A stretch of DNA of 64,000 bases, taken from NCBI GenBank assembly GCA_016713765.1, contig JADJON010000001.1, positions 1,364,001-1,428,000 of the forward strand. The letters run 5' to 3'. Each line of letters starts with the position of its first letter. The stretch's first letter is position 1. The DNA comes from Bacteroidota bacterium (GTDB lineage: Bacteria; Bacteroidota; Bacteroidia; AKYH767-A; 2013-40CM-41-45). The position numbers and the translations under genes were made by a program. Below the pieces are notes generated by a model. That model was not told the origin of the DNA. It saw nothing but the letters and a program-made list of their open reading frames with translations, and did no database searches. This document shows positions 51,725 through 59,442 of this stretch, piece by piece.

Positions 51725-53176
51725 TTAGAACTTCACCCCAAACGTCATGGTGAAGTTCGACCGTACCATTGTTTCCCGTACGCCGGCTACTTCGAGGAAG
51801 TTAAGCGTGTAGGGCTGCAGATAACCTTTCGTTTCGGTGTAGGCGTAACCGAAGTCGAGGAATACATTCTTATCCCGAACACCGAATCCGGCAGTGAGCG
51901 ACTTCTGCGAAAAGTCCGCTCCGCTTACGGCATACTTGCTGTTCATCGGACTGGAAGTGAGACCGCCGCCGGCACGTATCGTGAAATTGTTGATACGCCA
52001 TTCGGTACCGATGCGTACCGTGTTCGTCGCCGTGTACTTCCGCCGAATCTCATTGTTCACGTCGGCGAAGCTAAAACCGGTCGCCGAGATGCGCGCGGTG
52101 GAGATATCGTTGAACTCGTAATCGGCGCTTACGAGGCCATATTGGTTGAAGACGAAGGCGAGACCGCCCATCGCACGGAAAGGAGTGGTCATGTAATAAT
52201 CGAACGTTCCGGAGGGAGATTGCTTCCGCGCGGTGTAGCCACCGTCGAAGCGCGACTGCATGGTGTTCTGGTACGAGTCGTTCATGTTGTACCAGGTAGG
52301 TGTATGGACTGCGGCGCCAAAGCGGACGTATTCGTTGATCCAATAGATCATACCGAATTTCAGGTTGACGCCAACACCGCGGGTGGTAAGGCTTTGATCG
52401 AATTGGAACAGTTTGAGGCTGTCGACGAGGTTCTGCTCATCCAGTTCTTCGTAGGTGGATTCCTCGGTGTACCGGAGCGAATTGAAACCGAGCGTGGCGC
52501 CGAGGAAGAGCTTGTTGCTGTAGTTGCCACTGACCGAAAACGCTGTTTCCGTGATGGCGCCACGCTTTTCAGAAGAGCGGCGCTGTGTTACGTGTCCGAA
52601 CGGAACGGCGCTGGTGTAATTATTCAGTGAGTCGGGGTTGATGAGATACGTATAGTAGCCAAGGTATTCGTAATACCCATCGAGGTTCTCGTAGCCGACG
52701 CCCTGCGCCTGCTGGGCGAGATAATCGGTGAAGGAGTTGTCGAGGTTGAAGCCTTCGTAGAAGGAACGGCTGTGGAAGTTGTTGATCCGGTTCAGCCCGA
52801 TACCGAAGTTCCAGCTTTTCCAGCCCTCACCTTCGTCGTTCTTGGTCAGCGGTTGCGTGAAGACGAAGCCGGCGTTGGCGATGTTGAAGTTGTAACGACT
52901 GTCGTCGGCAGTGTTGCCCAGGAAGGTGGAAGATGTTTTACCCGCGTAGATCGAAGGAGTAAAGGTCAGCTCCGAGCGACGATAGATCGCCATTCCCGCG
53001 GGGTTCTGTGACAGGCTGCTGAAGTCGCCGCCGACAGCGGTGAACGCGCCACCCATCGACGTGAATCGGGCCGTGCCGGTCAGGCTGTACTGGCTGTAAC
53101 GGAACGCGTCGAGGTCGGTTTGGGCATTTGCACCCAGGGTGCAGAGCATTGCAAGGAGGAAGAGCAGACGATTCAT
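51725..53176 (-). CDS. OmpP1/FadL/TodX-family outer-membrane transport protein
   Basis: The 483-aa protein has a signal peptide (residues 1-18) followed by FRYSQYSLTGTARFTSMGGAF and GGDFSSLSQNPAGMAIYRRS, the N-terminal NPA-containing motif of FadL-family barrels. The remainder is long amphipathic strands ending NFTMTFGVKF. FadL proteins let hydrophobic compounds such as fatty acids pass the outer membrane by lateral diffusion. It is downstream of the Gly/Trp-rich lipoprotein gene and a terminator hairpin. Confidence 0.88.
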   Translation of the reverse strand: MNRLLFLLAMLCTLGANAQTDLDAFRYSQYSLTGTARFTSMGGAFTAVGGDFSSLSQNPAGMAIYRRSELTFTPSIYAGKTSSTFLGNTADDSRYNFNIANAGFVFTQPLTKNDEGEGWKSWNFGIGLNRINNFHSRSFYEGFNLDNSFTDYLAQQAQGVGYENLDGYYEYLGYYTYLINPDSLNNYTSAVPFGHVTQRRSSEKRGAITETAFSVSGNYSNKLFLGATLGFNSLRYTEESTYEELDEQNLVDSLKLFQFDQSLTTRGVGVNLKFGMIYWINEYVRFGAAVHTPTWYNMNDSYQNTMQSRFDGGYTARKQSPSGTFDYYMTTPFRAMGGLAFVFNQYGLVSADYEFNDISTARISATGFSFADVNNEIRRKYTATNTVRIGTEWRINNFTIRAGGGLTSSPMNSKYAVSGADFSQKSLTAGFGVRDKNVFLDFGYAYTETKGYLQPYTLNFLEVAGVRETMVRSNFTMTFGVKF

Positions 53177-53202
53177 AGTCGTGGACTTACTGGATGAAAA
53201 AA

Positions 53203-53241
53203 GCCCGCACGGCGAAGGTTCTCTCGGGTTGCCGTGCGGGC
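53203..53241 (-). terminator. Terminator after the Gly/Trp-rich lipoprotein gene
   Basis: GCCCGCACGGC and GCCGTGCGGGC form an 11-bp stem with a 17-nt loop. On the minus strand it is followed by TTTTTTC. It separates the lipoprotein gene from the FadL-type gene. Confidence 0.8.
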
Positions 53242-53275
53242 ATGGGGAACAGATGAAGATTGATTACTCGATGTA

Positions 53276-55033
53276 TCAGCGGCGCTTGTTGTTGCCACCA
53301 CTGTTGTTGGAAGGACGCGAGGGCGAAGGGCTGCTACGCGGAGACGGACTGGGTTGCGAGAACTGCTTCGGTTCGTTCCTCGGCTGGAAGGTCGGGGAAC
53401 TCTTCTCCTGGCGAGGGCGGGACTCTTGAACACCGCCGCGGTCATCACGGCCACTGCTGTTGCTGCGGAAGTCGAAGAAGCGGTTCTTGCCTGACGGCGA
53501 ATTCTTCGGCGTTACGTTTCTCGGCTCAGGCTCGGGGCGCGATTCCATGCGCGGACCGGAAGGCTGGCTGAAGGAGTTGTCGCGACGTTCGCCCTTCATT
53601 TCATTACGCTTTGGCTGCGAAGGTGCAGGCTGGAAGCCGGGATTGTTCGGCTGCTTCTGCGGTTCCGCAGACGGGATGCTGAAATCGTTCGGACGCGTAC
53701 CGGTCGGATTCTTGGAAGGCGCGTTTTGCTCTTGTGAAGGACGCGTACCGAATCCGTTGTTGGAAGGATTGGTCGGTTGTGCCTGACCATTGCCTTTCGA
53801 AGGCTCTTCGTTGCCGGGGCGCGTACCGAGGTTGTTGTTCGACGGAGTTGTCGAACGCCCCTGTGTCTCGCCTTTGGTCGGGTTGGTGCCAGGACGCGTA
53901 CCGAAGTCGTTGCCTTGTTGAGCCGGACGCGCAGGTTCAGTCGATCCCTTGGAAGGTTGCGAACCGTTTTGGTTCTTATCGGAGATGATGCCTTGCGTAG
54001 GTCTGCTGAAGCCGGGGTTCGGCGTTTGCGTGGGTTTGGCTGAAGGTCGGCCAAGATCGTTCGGTGTTCCGCTCACGGGTTGCTTCGAAGGGGCAAGACC
54101 GGCAGGGTCAGGGCGGCTTGCGCCGTTGCCGAAGCCGCCTTGCGAACCGCGCGACGGAAGTTCAGGTGTTACGCGACCTTCCGTTACGGCCTGTTCGTAT
54201 TTCTGTCCGATCGAGGCGGAGTAGGGACGAGGCGCGTTGCCACCGGGACTGTTGGTGCTGGCAGCACCGCGGGGTCCGTAATACCAACTATTGTTGTCAT
54301 AGCTGTTGTAGTAGTACGGGTTGCCATAGGTTCCGGCGTAAAGGCCGTCGTAATAGCCATTCCAGTAACCGTTGTTGTAGCCGTTCCAGTAGCCGTTATT
54401 CCAGCCACCGCCCCAGCCCCAGTTGTTCCAGCCCCAGGAAGGACCGTACCAGGGGTCGTATGCCCAGGGGCGGTTCCAGCCCCAGCCACCCCAGCCCCAG
54501 TTGTTCCAGCCGATGCCGATGGAGATACCGCTGTAACAGAAGGGCTGATAGTAGAAGGTTGACGGCGCCCACCAGTTGTAGCCCAGGTAAATGGACGTTC
54601 CCCAATGGACGGGGTTATAATCGTACCAGTAGAGGTTGGTATAGAACGGATCGTAGTAGCTGTACCCGACGACCGGAGAATAGAAACGACGGATGTTGGC
54701 CGAGTAGGCATAGTCGTAATAGTCATCCTGATCGTAGTAGTAGTTATTGGTCACATACGTGTTGCCCTGGTCGTCGTACTGACGATTGGTCGAACTGTAA
54801 TCCGGAGCGGTGTTGTCGTAGTTTGTTGCGGGAGCCGGCTCGTAGTTCGAGTTGTTGTTGGAGTACGTGTTGGGTGCCGGCGCGGGAGCGGTTGCAACAG
54901 GAGCGGACGCCGGGTTGTTGCGCGGCGAATAGTACACATCGTCGGCTGGAGTGCTGCCGGGGTAGTAGGTCGAGCTGCACGAAGTGATCAAGGCGATCAC
55001 TGGGAGGATGTACCGGAATCGAATCGTTTTCAT
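53276..55033 (-). CDS. Low-complexity lipoprotein with Trp/Gly/Tyr/Asn-rich core
   Basis: The 585-aa protein starts with a lipoprotein signal (ITSCSS, lipidated Cys at residue 19). A Pro/Ala/Asn/Tyr-rich stretch comes first. An extraordinary aromatic core at about 120-270 follows, with repeats such as WNNWGWGGWGWNRPW and NNGYWNGYNNGYWNGYYDG. After that comes a Pro/Ser/Asn-rich tail in which GTRP-containing units recur four times (DFGTRPGTNPTKG, LGTRPGNEEPSKG, FGTRPSQEQN, TGTRPNDFS), and the end is basic (NNSGGNNKRR). I do not recognise a functional domain. It would be attached to a membrane with a disordered exposed body. The ATG at 55033 is chosen because it starts the signal directly. It is divergent from proS. 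Confidence 0.8.
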   Translation of the reverse strand: MKTIRFRYILPVIALITSCSSTYYPGSTPADDVYYSPRNNPASAPVATAPAPAPNTYSNNNSNYEPAPATNYDNTAPDYSSTNRQYDDQGNTYVTNNYYYDQDDYYDYAYSANIRRFYSPVVGYSYYDPFYTNLYWYDYNPVHWGTSIYLGYNWWAPSTFYYQPFCYSGISIGIGWNNWGWGGWGWNRPWAYDPWYGPSWGWNNWGWGGGWNNGYWNGYNNGYWNGYYDGLYAGTYGNPYYYNSYDNNSWYYGPRGAASTNSPGGNAPRPYSASIGQKYEQAVTEGRVTPELPSRGSQGGFGNGASRPDPAGLAPSKQPVSGTPNDLGRPSAKPTQTPNPGFSRPTQGIISDKNQNGSQPSKGSTEPARPAQQGNDFGTRPGTNPTKGETQGRSTTPSNNNLGTRPGNEEPSKGNGQAQPTNPSNNGFGTRPSQEQNAPSKNPTGTRPNDFSIPSAEPQKQPNNPGFQPAPSQPKRNEMKGERRDNSFSQPSGPRMESRPEPEPRNVTPKNSPSGKNRFFDFRSNSSGRDDRGGVQESRPRQEKSSPTFQPRNEPKQFSQPSPSPRSSPSPSRPSNNSGGNNKRR

Positions 55034-55088
55034 CGCTTTGCTCCTTTCACCGGCGAAGGTGCCGGCCACGAGTGAGGGTAAAATTGGT

Positions 55089-55096
55089 TACTTTTG
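55089..55096 (+). promoter_or_regulatory. -7 element of the proS promoter
   Basis: TACTTTTG matches TAnnTTTG, 53 bp upstream of the proS ATG. The -33 element is unclear. Confidence 0.45.
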
Positions 55097-55149
55097 TTTG
55101 AATTTTACAAACACCGTACCAAAACGGACCAACAGTTCGAAGTTTAACT

Positions 55150-56622
55150 ATGAGTCACGAATTCCCCACCCGGGCAGAGAATTATTCGCAGTGGTACCAG
55201 GATCTGGTCATCAAAGCCGACCTGGCCGAAAATTCGGCCGTTCGGGGCTGTATGGTCATCAAGCCTTACGGGTACGCGATCTGGGAGAAGATGCAGGCAG
55301 TGCTGGACCAGATGTTCAAGGATACCGGCCACGTGAACGCTTATTTCCCCTTGTTCATTCCGAAATCGTTCTTTTCCAAAGAAGCTTCCCATGTGGAAGG
55401 CTTTGCCAAAGAGTGTGCCGTGGTCACCCATTACCGGCTCAAGAACGCGGAAGATGGAAGCGGCGTGGTGGTGGATCCGGAAGCGCGATTGGAAGAGGAA
55501 CTGATCGTGCGGCCTACCTCCGAGACCATCATCTGGAATACCTACCGGGGATGGATCCAGTCGTACCGCGATCTGCCTATCCTGGTGAACCAGTGGGCTA
55601 ACGTGGTGCGTTGGGAGATGCGTACACGCCTGTTCCTGCGAACGGCTGAGTTCCTGTGGCAGGAAGGTCATACCGCGCACGCGACGGCCGAAGAGGCCAT
55701 TATCGAAACCGAAAAGATGCTTGACGTCTACGCCGAGTTTGCCGAGCAATACCTCGCGTTACCGGTCATCAAGGGAGTCAAGACCCCGAACGAGCGTTTC
55801 GCCGGGGCGTTGGAGACTTATTGCATCGAAGCGATGATGCAGGATGGTAAGGCGCTTCAGGCCGGCACCTCGCATTTCCTCGGACAGAACTTCGCCAAGG
55901 CCTTTGAGGTGAAGTTCACCAACAAGGAAGGTAAACAAGATTATGTCTGGGCCACAAGCTGGGGTGTTTCCACCCGTCTGATGGGCGCGTTGATCATGGC
56001 GCATTCGGACGATGACGGACTGGTCTTGCCACCCAAGCTGGCGCCGGTCCAGGTGGTGATCGTGCCGATCTATAAGACGGACGAGCAGTTGAAAGCGATC
56101 TCCGCGGTTGCCGACCAACTGGCGGCCGAGTTCAAGGCTAAGGGTATCCGCGTCAAGTATGACGATCGCGACACGCACAAGCCCGGTTGGAAGTTCAACG
56201 AGTACGAATTCAAGGGCGTGCCGGTCCGCATCGCGATTGGTCCCCGTGACCTGGAGAACGGTACCGCGGAAGTCGCCCGGCGCGATACGAAGGAGAAGAG
56301 CTCCATGCAGATCACCGATCTGACCCTGAAGGTGGAACACCTGCTTGAGCAGATCCAGGACAACCTCTACCGCAAGGCGTTGACGCAGCAGGAAGAACGC
56401 ACCTACCGGGTCGATAGCTGGGAGGAGTTCGAAACAAAACTGGATGCCGGCGGTTTTCTTTACGCGCATTGGGACGGAACACCGGAGACCGAACAGGCGA
56501 TCAAAGACAAGACCAAGGCGACGATCCGTTGCATTCCGCTGAATAATAAAACAGAGGAAGGTAAATGCATCCTGACAGGCAAGCCGTCGAAGCAGCGGGT
56601 GTTGTTTGCCAGGGCGTACTGA
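55150..56622 (+). CDS. proS: Prolyl-tRNA synthetase, short (archaeal/eukaryotic-like) type
   Basis: The 490-aa class II synthetase shows motif 1 ([17 protein letters not shown]), motif 2 ([21 protein letters not shown]) and motif 3 ([19 protein letters not shown]), an anticodon-binding domain ([18 protein letters not shown]) and a C-terminal extension with [20 protein letters not shown]. It lacks the large INS editing domain of the long bacterial form, as usual for Bacteroidota. It charges tRNA-Pro. It ends in a repeat-filled intergenic region. Confidence 0.97.
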   Translation: MSHEFPTRAENYSQWYQDLVIKADLAENSAVRGCMVIKPYGYAIWEKMQAVLDQMFKDTGHVNAYFPLFIPKSFFSKEASHVEGFAKECAVVTHYRLKNAEDGSGVVVDPEARLEEELIVRPTSETIIWNTYRGWIQSYRDLPILVNQWANVVRWEMRTRLFLRTAEFLWQEGHTAHATAEEAIIETEKMLDVYAEFAEQYLALPVIKGVKTPNERFAGALETYCIEAMMQDGKALQAGTSHFLGQNFAKAFEVKFTNKEGKQDYVWATSWGVSTRLMGALIMAHSDDDGLVLPPKLAPVQVVIVPIYKTDEQLKAISAVADQLAAEFKAKGIRVKYDDRDTHKPGWKFNEYEFKGVPVRIAIGPRDLENGTAEVARRDTKEKSSMQITDLTLKVEHLLEQIQDNLYRKALTQQEERTYRVDSWEEFETKLDAGGFLYAHWDGTPETEQAIKDKTKATIRCIPLNNKTEEGKCILTGKPSKQRVLFARAY

Positions 56623-56668
56623 GGAGGTGCGAGGAGCGAGGGACGAGGGACGAGTAGTTTGATGTTCT

Positions 56669-56697
56669 CTGCCTACGCTAATGCTTCGGCAGGCAGG
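56669..56697. repeat. Second location of the dispersed palindromic repeat
   Basis: CTGCC and GGCAG flank TACGCTAATGCTTC, one base different from the core of the copies at 25943 and 26040-26224. It is preceded by purine-rich repeats of the type GAGGGACGAG (56640-56655). Confidence 0.75.
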
Positions 56698-56746
56698 TGG
56701 GTTTCGCGCTCCGGGTTGGATAAGTGCTGAAGGCCTTTCACCAATC

Positions 56747-56781
56747 ACTAATTACCAATTACTAATTACTAATTTCCAGTT
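56747..56781. repeat. Five tandem heptamers
   Basis: ACTAATT, ACCAATT, ACTAATT, ACTAATT and TCCAGTT follow in a strict 7-bp period in the proS downstream region. Confidence 0.8.
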
Positions 56782-56812
56782 ACCGCTGCTGATTCTTCCC
56801 TGACTCCAACCC

Positions 56813-56849
56813 AACCCGAAACTAGAAACCCGAAACTAGAAACTAGACA
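56813..56849. repeat. Five tandem heptamers of the AACCCGA/AACTAGA type
   Basis: AACCCGA and AACTAGA units alternate in a 7-bp period (two and three copies). They are the reverse complement of the GTTTCGG-type heptamers at 51560 and 25925. The run ends about 25 bp before the next gene. Confidence 0.75.
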
Positions 56850-56874
56850 CCCCAACCCCCAAACCCTGTACCCC

Positions 56875-57561
56875 ATGGATCCCAGTCCACGCGAGTTGAT
56901 CGTGAAGTTGATGAAGGAAAAGGTTGCGCTGAAGCAGACGGTAGCGGAGCGTACGGAGGAGGGATTTGTTTTGTTGAAGCGGATGCTGCGGGATTTGTTC
57001 AGTGACCTGCAGGGGGAAGTCAAGCGGATCGGAAAGAACATTCCGCTGGAGTACAAGGACCGCGGCGATTACCGTGTCGACTTTACGTTGGGGGATGATT
57101 ACCTCGTTTTTCAGTTGCACACGAACGTATTCACGTTTGAAGGGAGTCACGAAGTATGGAAGACATCCTATGTGCGCGACGATGCGAGCCGCTCCTTCGT
57201 CGGGAAGATCCTGGTGTATAATTTCCTCACGGAGTCGATGACGTACAACCGTCCGAATGATCTGGGCTACCTGATCGCGCGGATCTTCATCAACAAGGAG
57301 AACCACTACTTCGTGGAAGGGAAGCGGCAGTTGGGCTTTTTGTACAACGATTTCAGCAGCCTGGAATTCAACGAAGAGGCGGTACGCAAGCTGCTCGAAT
57401 CGGCGATCCTGTACAGTCTCGATTTTGACCCGTTCACACCGCCCTACGACCAGGTTATCCAGGTAACGGTTGGTGAGATCCAGGAGACCGAAGTCCAGGC
57501 GAAGATCGCCACCGGAAAGCGCTTGGGCTTTCGTTTTCAGACTGATTCAGGAGCCATCTAA
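56875..57561 (+). CDS. Conserved protein of unknown function
   Basis: The 228-aa soluble protein has an N-terminal helix (VKLMKEKVALKQTVAERTEEG) followed by a mixed alpha/beta region with DYRVDFTLGDDYLVFQLHTN, HEVWKTSYVRDDASRSFVGK and NHYFVEGKRQLGFLYNDFSS. There is no signal peptide, membrane segment or nucleotide-binding motif. I have the impression of a widespread Bacteroidota family but cannot name it. Clean codon use and a normal start support a real gene. It stands alone between a repeat-rich stretch and tRNA-Glu. Confidence 0.75.
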   Translation: MDPSPRELIVKLMKEKVALKQTVAERTEEGFVLLKRMLRDLFSDLQGEVKRIGKNIPLEYKDRGDYRVDFTLGDDYLVFQLHTNVFTFEGSHEVWKTSYVRDDASRSFVGKILVYNFLTESMTYNRPNDLGYLIARIFINKENHYFVEGKRQLGFLYNDFSSLEFNEEAVRKLLESAILYSLDFDPFTPPYDQVIQVTVGEIQETEVQAKIATGKRLGFRFQTDSGAI

Positions 57562-57584
57562 GGCGAAAAAATTGTGCATCCGGT

Positions 57585-57613
57585 TTGGAAATACCGGAAA
57601 ATCCCTACTTTTG
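57585..57613 (+). promoter_or_regulatory. Promoter of tRNA-Glu
   Basis: TTTGG (TTG at 57585-57587), 18 bp and TACTTTTG (57606-57613) match the Bacteroidota consensus; the tRNA begins at 57628. Confidence 0.75.
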
Positions 57614-57627
57614 CACTCCCCAATCAC

Positions 57628-57703
57628 GGCCCGTTCGTCTAGGGGTCCAGGACGCGTCCCTTTCACGGATGAAACATGGGTTCGATTCCCATACGGGCTA
57701 CCA
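57628..57703 (+). tRNA. tRNA-Glu (anticodon UUC)
   Basis: The sequence starts GGCCCGTTCGTCTAGGGGTC and closes GGGTTCGATTCCC with ACGGGCTACCA. The acceptor strands pair with a terminal G-U, the anticodon loop CTTTCAC gives TTC, and CCA is encoded. It closely resembles known bacterial tRNA-Glu in the D and anticodon arms. Confidence 0.95.
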
Positions 57704-57736
57704 AAACCGCTCTTTTTGAGCGGTTTTTCTTTTTTA
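57704..57736 (+). terminator. Terminator of tRNA-Glu
   Basis: AAACCGCTC and GAGCGGTTT pair around TTTTT, followed by TTCTTTTTT, directly after the tRNA. Confidence 0.9.
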
Positions 57737-57825
57737 AGCTTGGCTCCTCTGTATTATCTGCACTATCTGGCTTTGGTGCCAGCGTAATTTTCCAAATGCA
57801 GCCATTGCCGATGGGCACCCGGGAA

Positions 57826-58968
57826 TTACTCTGCTGATGCTCTCATAGTACCCGGCATCACAAACTCTCGGAAGTTGGAGCGGTCGATGATGCGGCCTTC
57901 GGCGGAGTAGTGTTCGAGGAAGGATTTCGGGATGCGCTTACGGCCGTTATGATTCCAGGCGAACTCGTAGGCGTAGAGTTGTCCGCCCGTTTCTTCGATC
58001 AGGTCGATTTCCTGCTGTTGAATGGTGCGCCAGAAGAAGCGGTTGGCGGGAAGCCGGTGGTATTCGCGGTACTTCATGCGTTCGGTGACGAGGAAGTTCT
58101 CCCAGAGCGCGCCCTTGTCGTTGCGGAGGGAAAGCGGGTTCAGGTTTTGGATGATGGCATTGCGGATGCCGTTGTCGTAGAAGTAGATCTTCCGGTTTTC
58201 GCGGATCTCGTTGCGCAGGTTCCTGCTGAAACTGTTCAGGCGAAAGACGATGAACGTTTTTTCCAGCAGTTCGATGTAACGGGCGACCGTGTTCTTGTCG
58301 ATGCCGATGAGGCCGGATAGTTCGTTGTACGATACTTCCTGTCCGAGTTGCAGGGCCAGCGCGCGCAGGAGCTTTTCCAGTATCTCCGGCTTTCGGATGC
58401 CCGAGATCGCGAGCACGTCTTTGTAGAGGTAGCTGGTGCACAGTTCCTGCAGGACTTCGCGCGCGTTATCGCGCTTCGTGACCACTTCCGGATACATTCC
58501 GAATACGAGTCGTTCTTCCAATTGCTGTTCCGCTTCGAGATATCCGAGGCTTGATTCAAGTTCTTCCCAACTGAGCGGGAAGAGGCGGTATTCGATCTTA
58601 CGACCGGTGAGGGGTTCCTGCGTGGTCTGGTTGATTTCCAATGCCGAGGAACCACTGACGAGCAGTTGTACGGCCTTGAACCGGTCGGTGATCAGTTTTA
58701 GCGTAAGTCCGATATCGGGAATGCGCTGGGCTTCGTCGATGTAAACAAAATGGTAGCGGCCGATGATGGTTTTAAGGCGCGATTCACTTACACCACTCAG
58801 CAGGTTCCGGATCGCGGGGTCGTCGCCGTTGAGGAAAAGATGGGCCTCCTTTAGCAGCAGATGCCTGATGAGGGTGGTCTTTCCGACCTGGCGAGGGCCG
58901 AGCAGGATCAGCGCTTTACCCCGGAAGAACGTATGCGGGAGTTTGGCCGAAAGTGTTCTGGAAATCAT
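57826..58968 (-). CDS. AAA-type ATPase with DUF4143 C-terminal domain
   Basis: The 380-aa protein has a P-loop GPRQVGKTT at residues 24-32, Walker B FVYIDEAQRIP, the sensor region VSGSSALEIN and a DUF4143 C-terminal domain with nuclease-like features (WENFLVTERMKYREYH, then EIDLIEETGGQLYAYEF). These ATPases are frequent and scattered in Bacteroidota genomes, often as lone genes; their role is unsettled, with antitoxin or mobile-element links proposed. The ATG at 58968 starts MISRTLSAKLP. The frame stays open upstream through the 33-bp repeat array, where it would encode an 11-residue repeat (FTKYTISLVNV-like), so a longer product is possible. Confidence 0.88.
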   Translation of the reverse strand: MISRTLSAKLPHTFFRGKALILLGPRQVGKTTLIRHLLLKEAHLFLNGDDPAIRNLLSGVSESRLKTIIGRYHFVYIDEAQRIPDIGLTLKLITDRFKAVQLLVSGSSALEINQTTQEPLTGRKIEYRLFPLSWEELESSLGYLEAEQQLEERLVFGMYPEVVTKRDNAREVLQELCTSYLYKDVLAISGIRKPEILEKLLRALALQLGQEVSYNELSGLIGIDKNTVARYIELLEKTFIVFRLNSFSRNLRNEIRENRKIYFYDNGIRNAIIQNLNPLSLRNDKGALWENFLVTERMKYREYHRLPANRFFWRTIQQQEIDLIEETGGQLYAYEFAWNHNGRKRIPKSFLEHYSAEGRIIDRSNFREFVMPGTMRASAE

Positions 58969-58970
58969 AA

Positions 58971-59064
58971 TCACCAAATATAGTATGTTTTTGGTGATTA
59001 TGTTCACCAAAAGCATACTATATTTGGTGAATACGTTCACCAAAGATATAGTATATTTGGTGAA
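58971..59064. repeat. Triple 33-bp inverted-repeat array at the ATPase start
   Basis: Six half-sites alternate in orientation: TCACCAAA at 58971, TTTGGTGA at 58990, TTCACCAAA at 59003, TTTGGTGAA at 59023, TTCACCAAA at 59036 and TTTGGTGAA at 59056. Each pair encloses a centre containing TATAGTAT or its complement, and the pairs are 4-5 bp apart, giving a 33-bp period. The array lies directly against the ATG of the ATPase gene. TATATTTG and TATCTTTG inside it match -7 promoter boxes on both strands. Confidence 0.9.
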
Positions 59065-59149
59065 TAGAAGGATAGAGGGCGTAAAATTTGATTTTTTTGA
59101 CGAATATCCTACATTTCTCAAGTTGTGGCTAAACTACAATCCGGAGCGA

Positions 59150-59330
59150 GGTTGAGGTGAAGAAAAAGTGCTGTGCCATAGCCCCGATGGAGGTCCGCCG
59201 CCATGCCGGAACTTCGGAGCGGGTAGTGGTGAATGGAGATCGATGGTTCAAGCGGGTCGGCAGCGTTGATGCGGCGGCGGGCCGAGAGCGGGACCGCGGG
59301 TGATCTGGGCAGGGCGTACCGCTCCTGATC
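59150..59330 (+). other. GC-rich non-coding element
   Basis: This stretch is clearly more GC-rich than the AT-rich array before it. CCGCCGCC (59195-59202) can pair with GGCGGCGG (59273-59280), and CCGGAACTTCGG is a local stem. Open frames exist on the minus strand (about 70-75 aa) but they are basic, Pro/Arg-rich and look like chance frames. It could be a structured RNA or a dispersed repeat. Confidence 0.35.
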
Positions 59331-59442
59331 AATTCCTTCACCCATGCATACTATGCGTTGGTATAAAAGCAGGGCAGCAGCGTTGAAGGGTTTTGTCGAA
59401 GCGTCGGGATTTGACCATCTTGCTTTGTCTTATCATCTCCAC

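Noticed and set aside
57704..57825. Further gene between tRNA-Glu and the ATPase
   Set aside because: The stretch holds only the tRNA terminator and short frames with no support.
59118..59345. Two overlapping minus-strand frames of about 70-75 codons
   Set aside because: They are Arg/Pro/Ser-rich without signal or motif and lie in a GC-rich block where stops are rare by chance.
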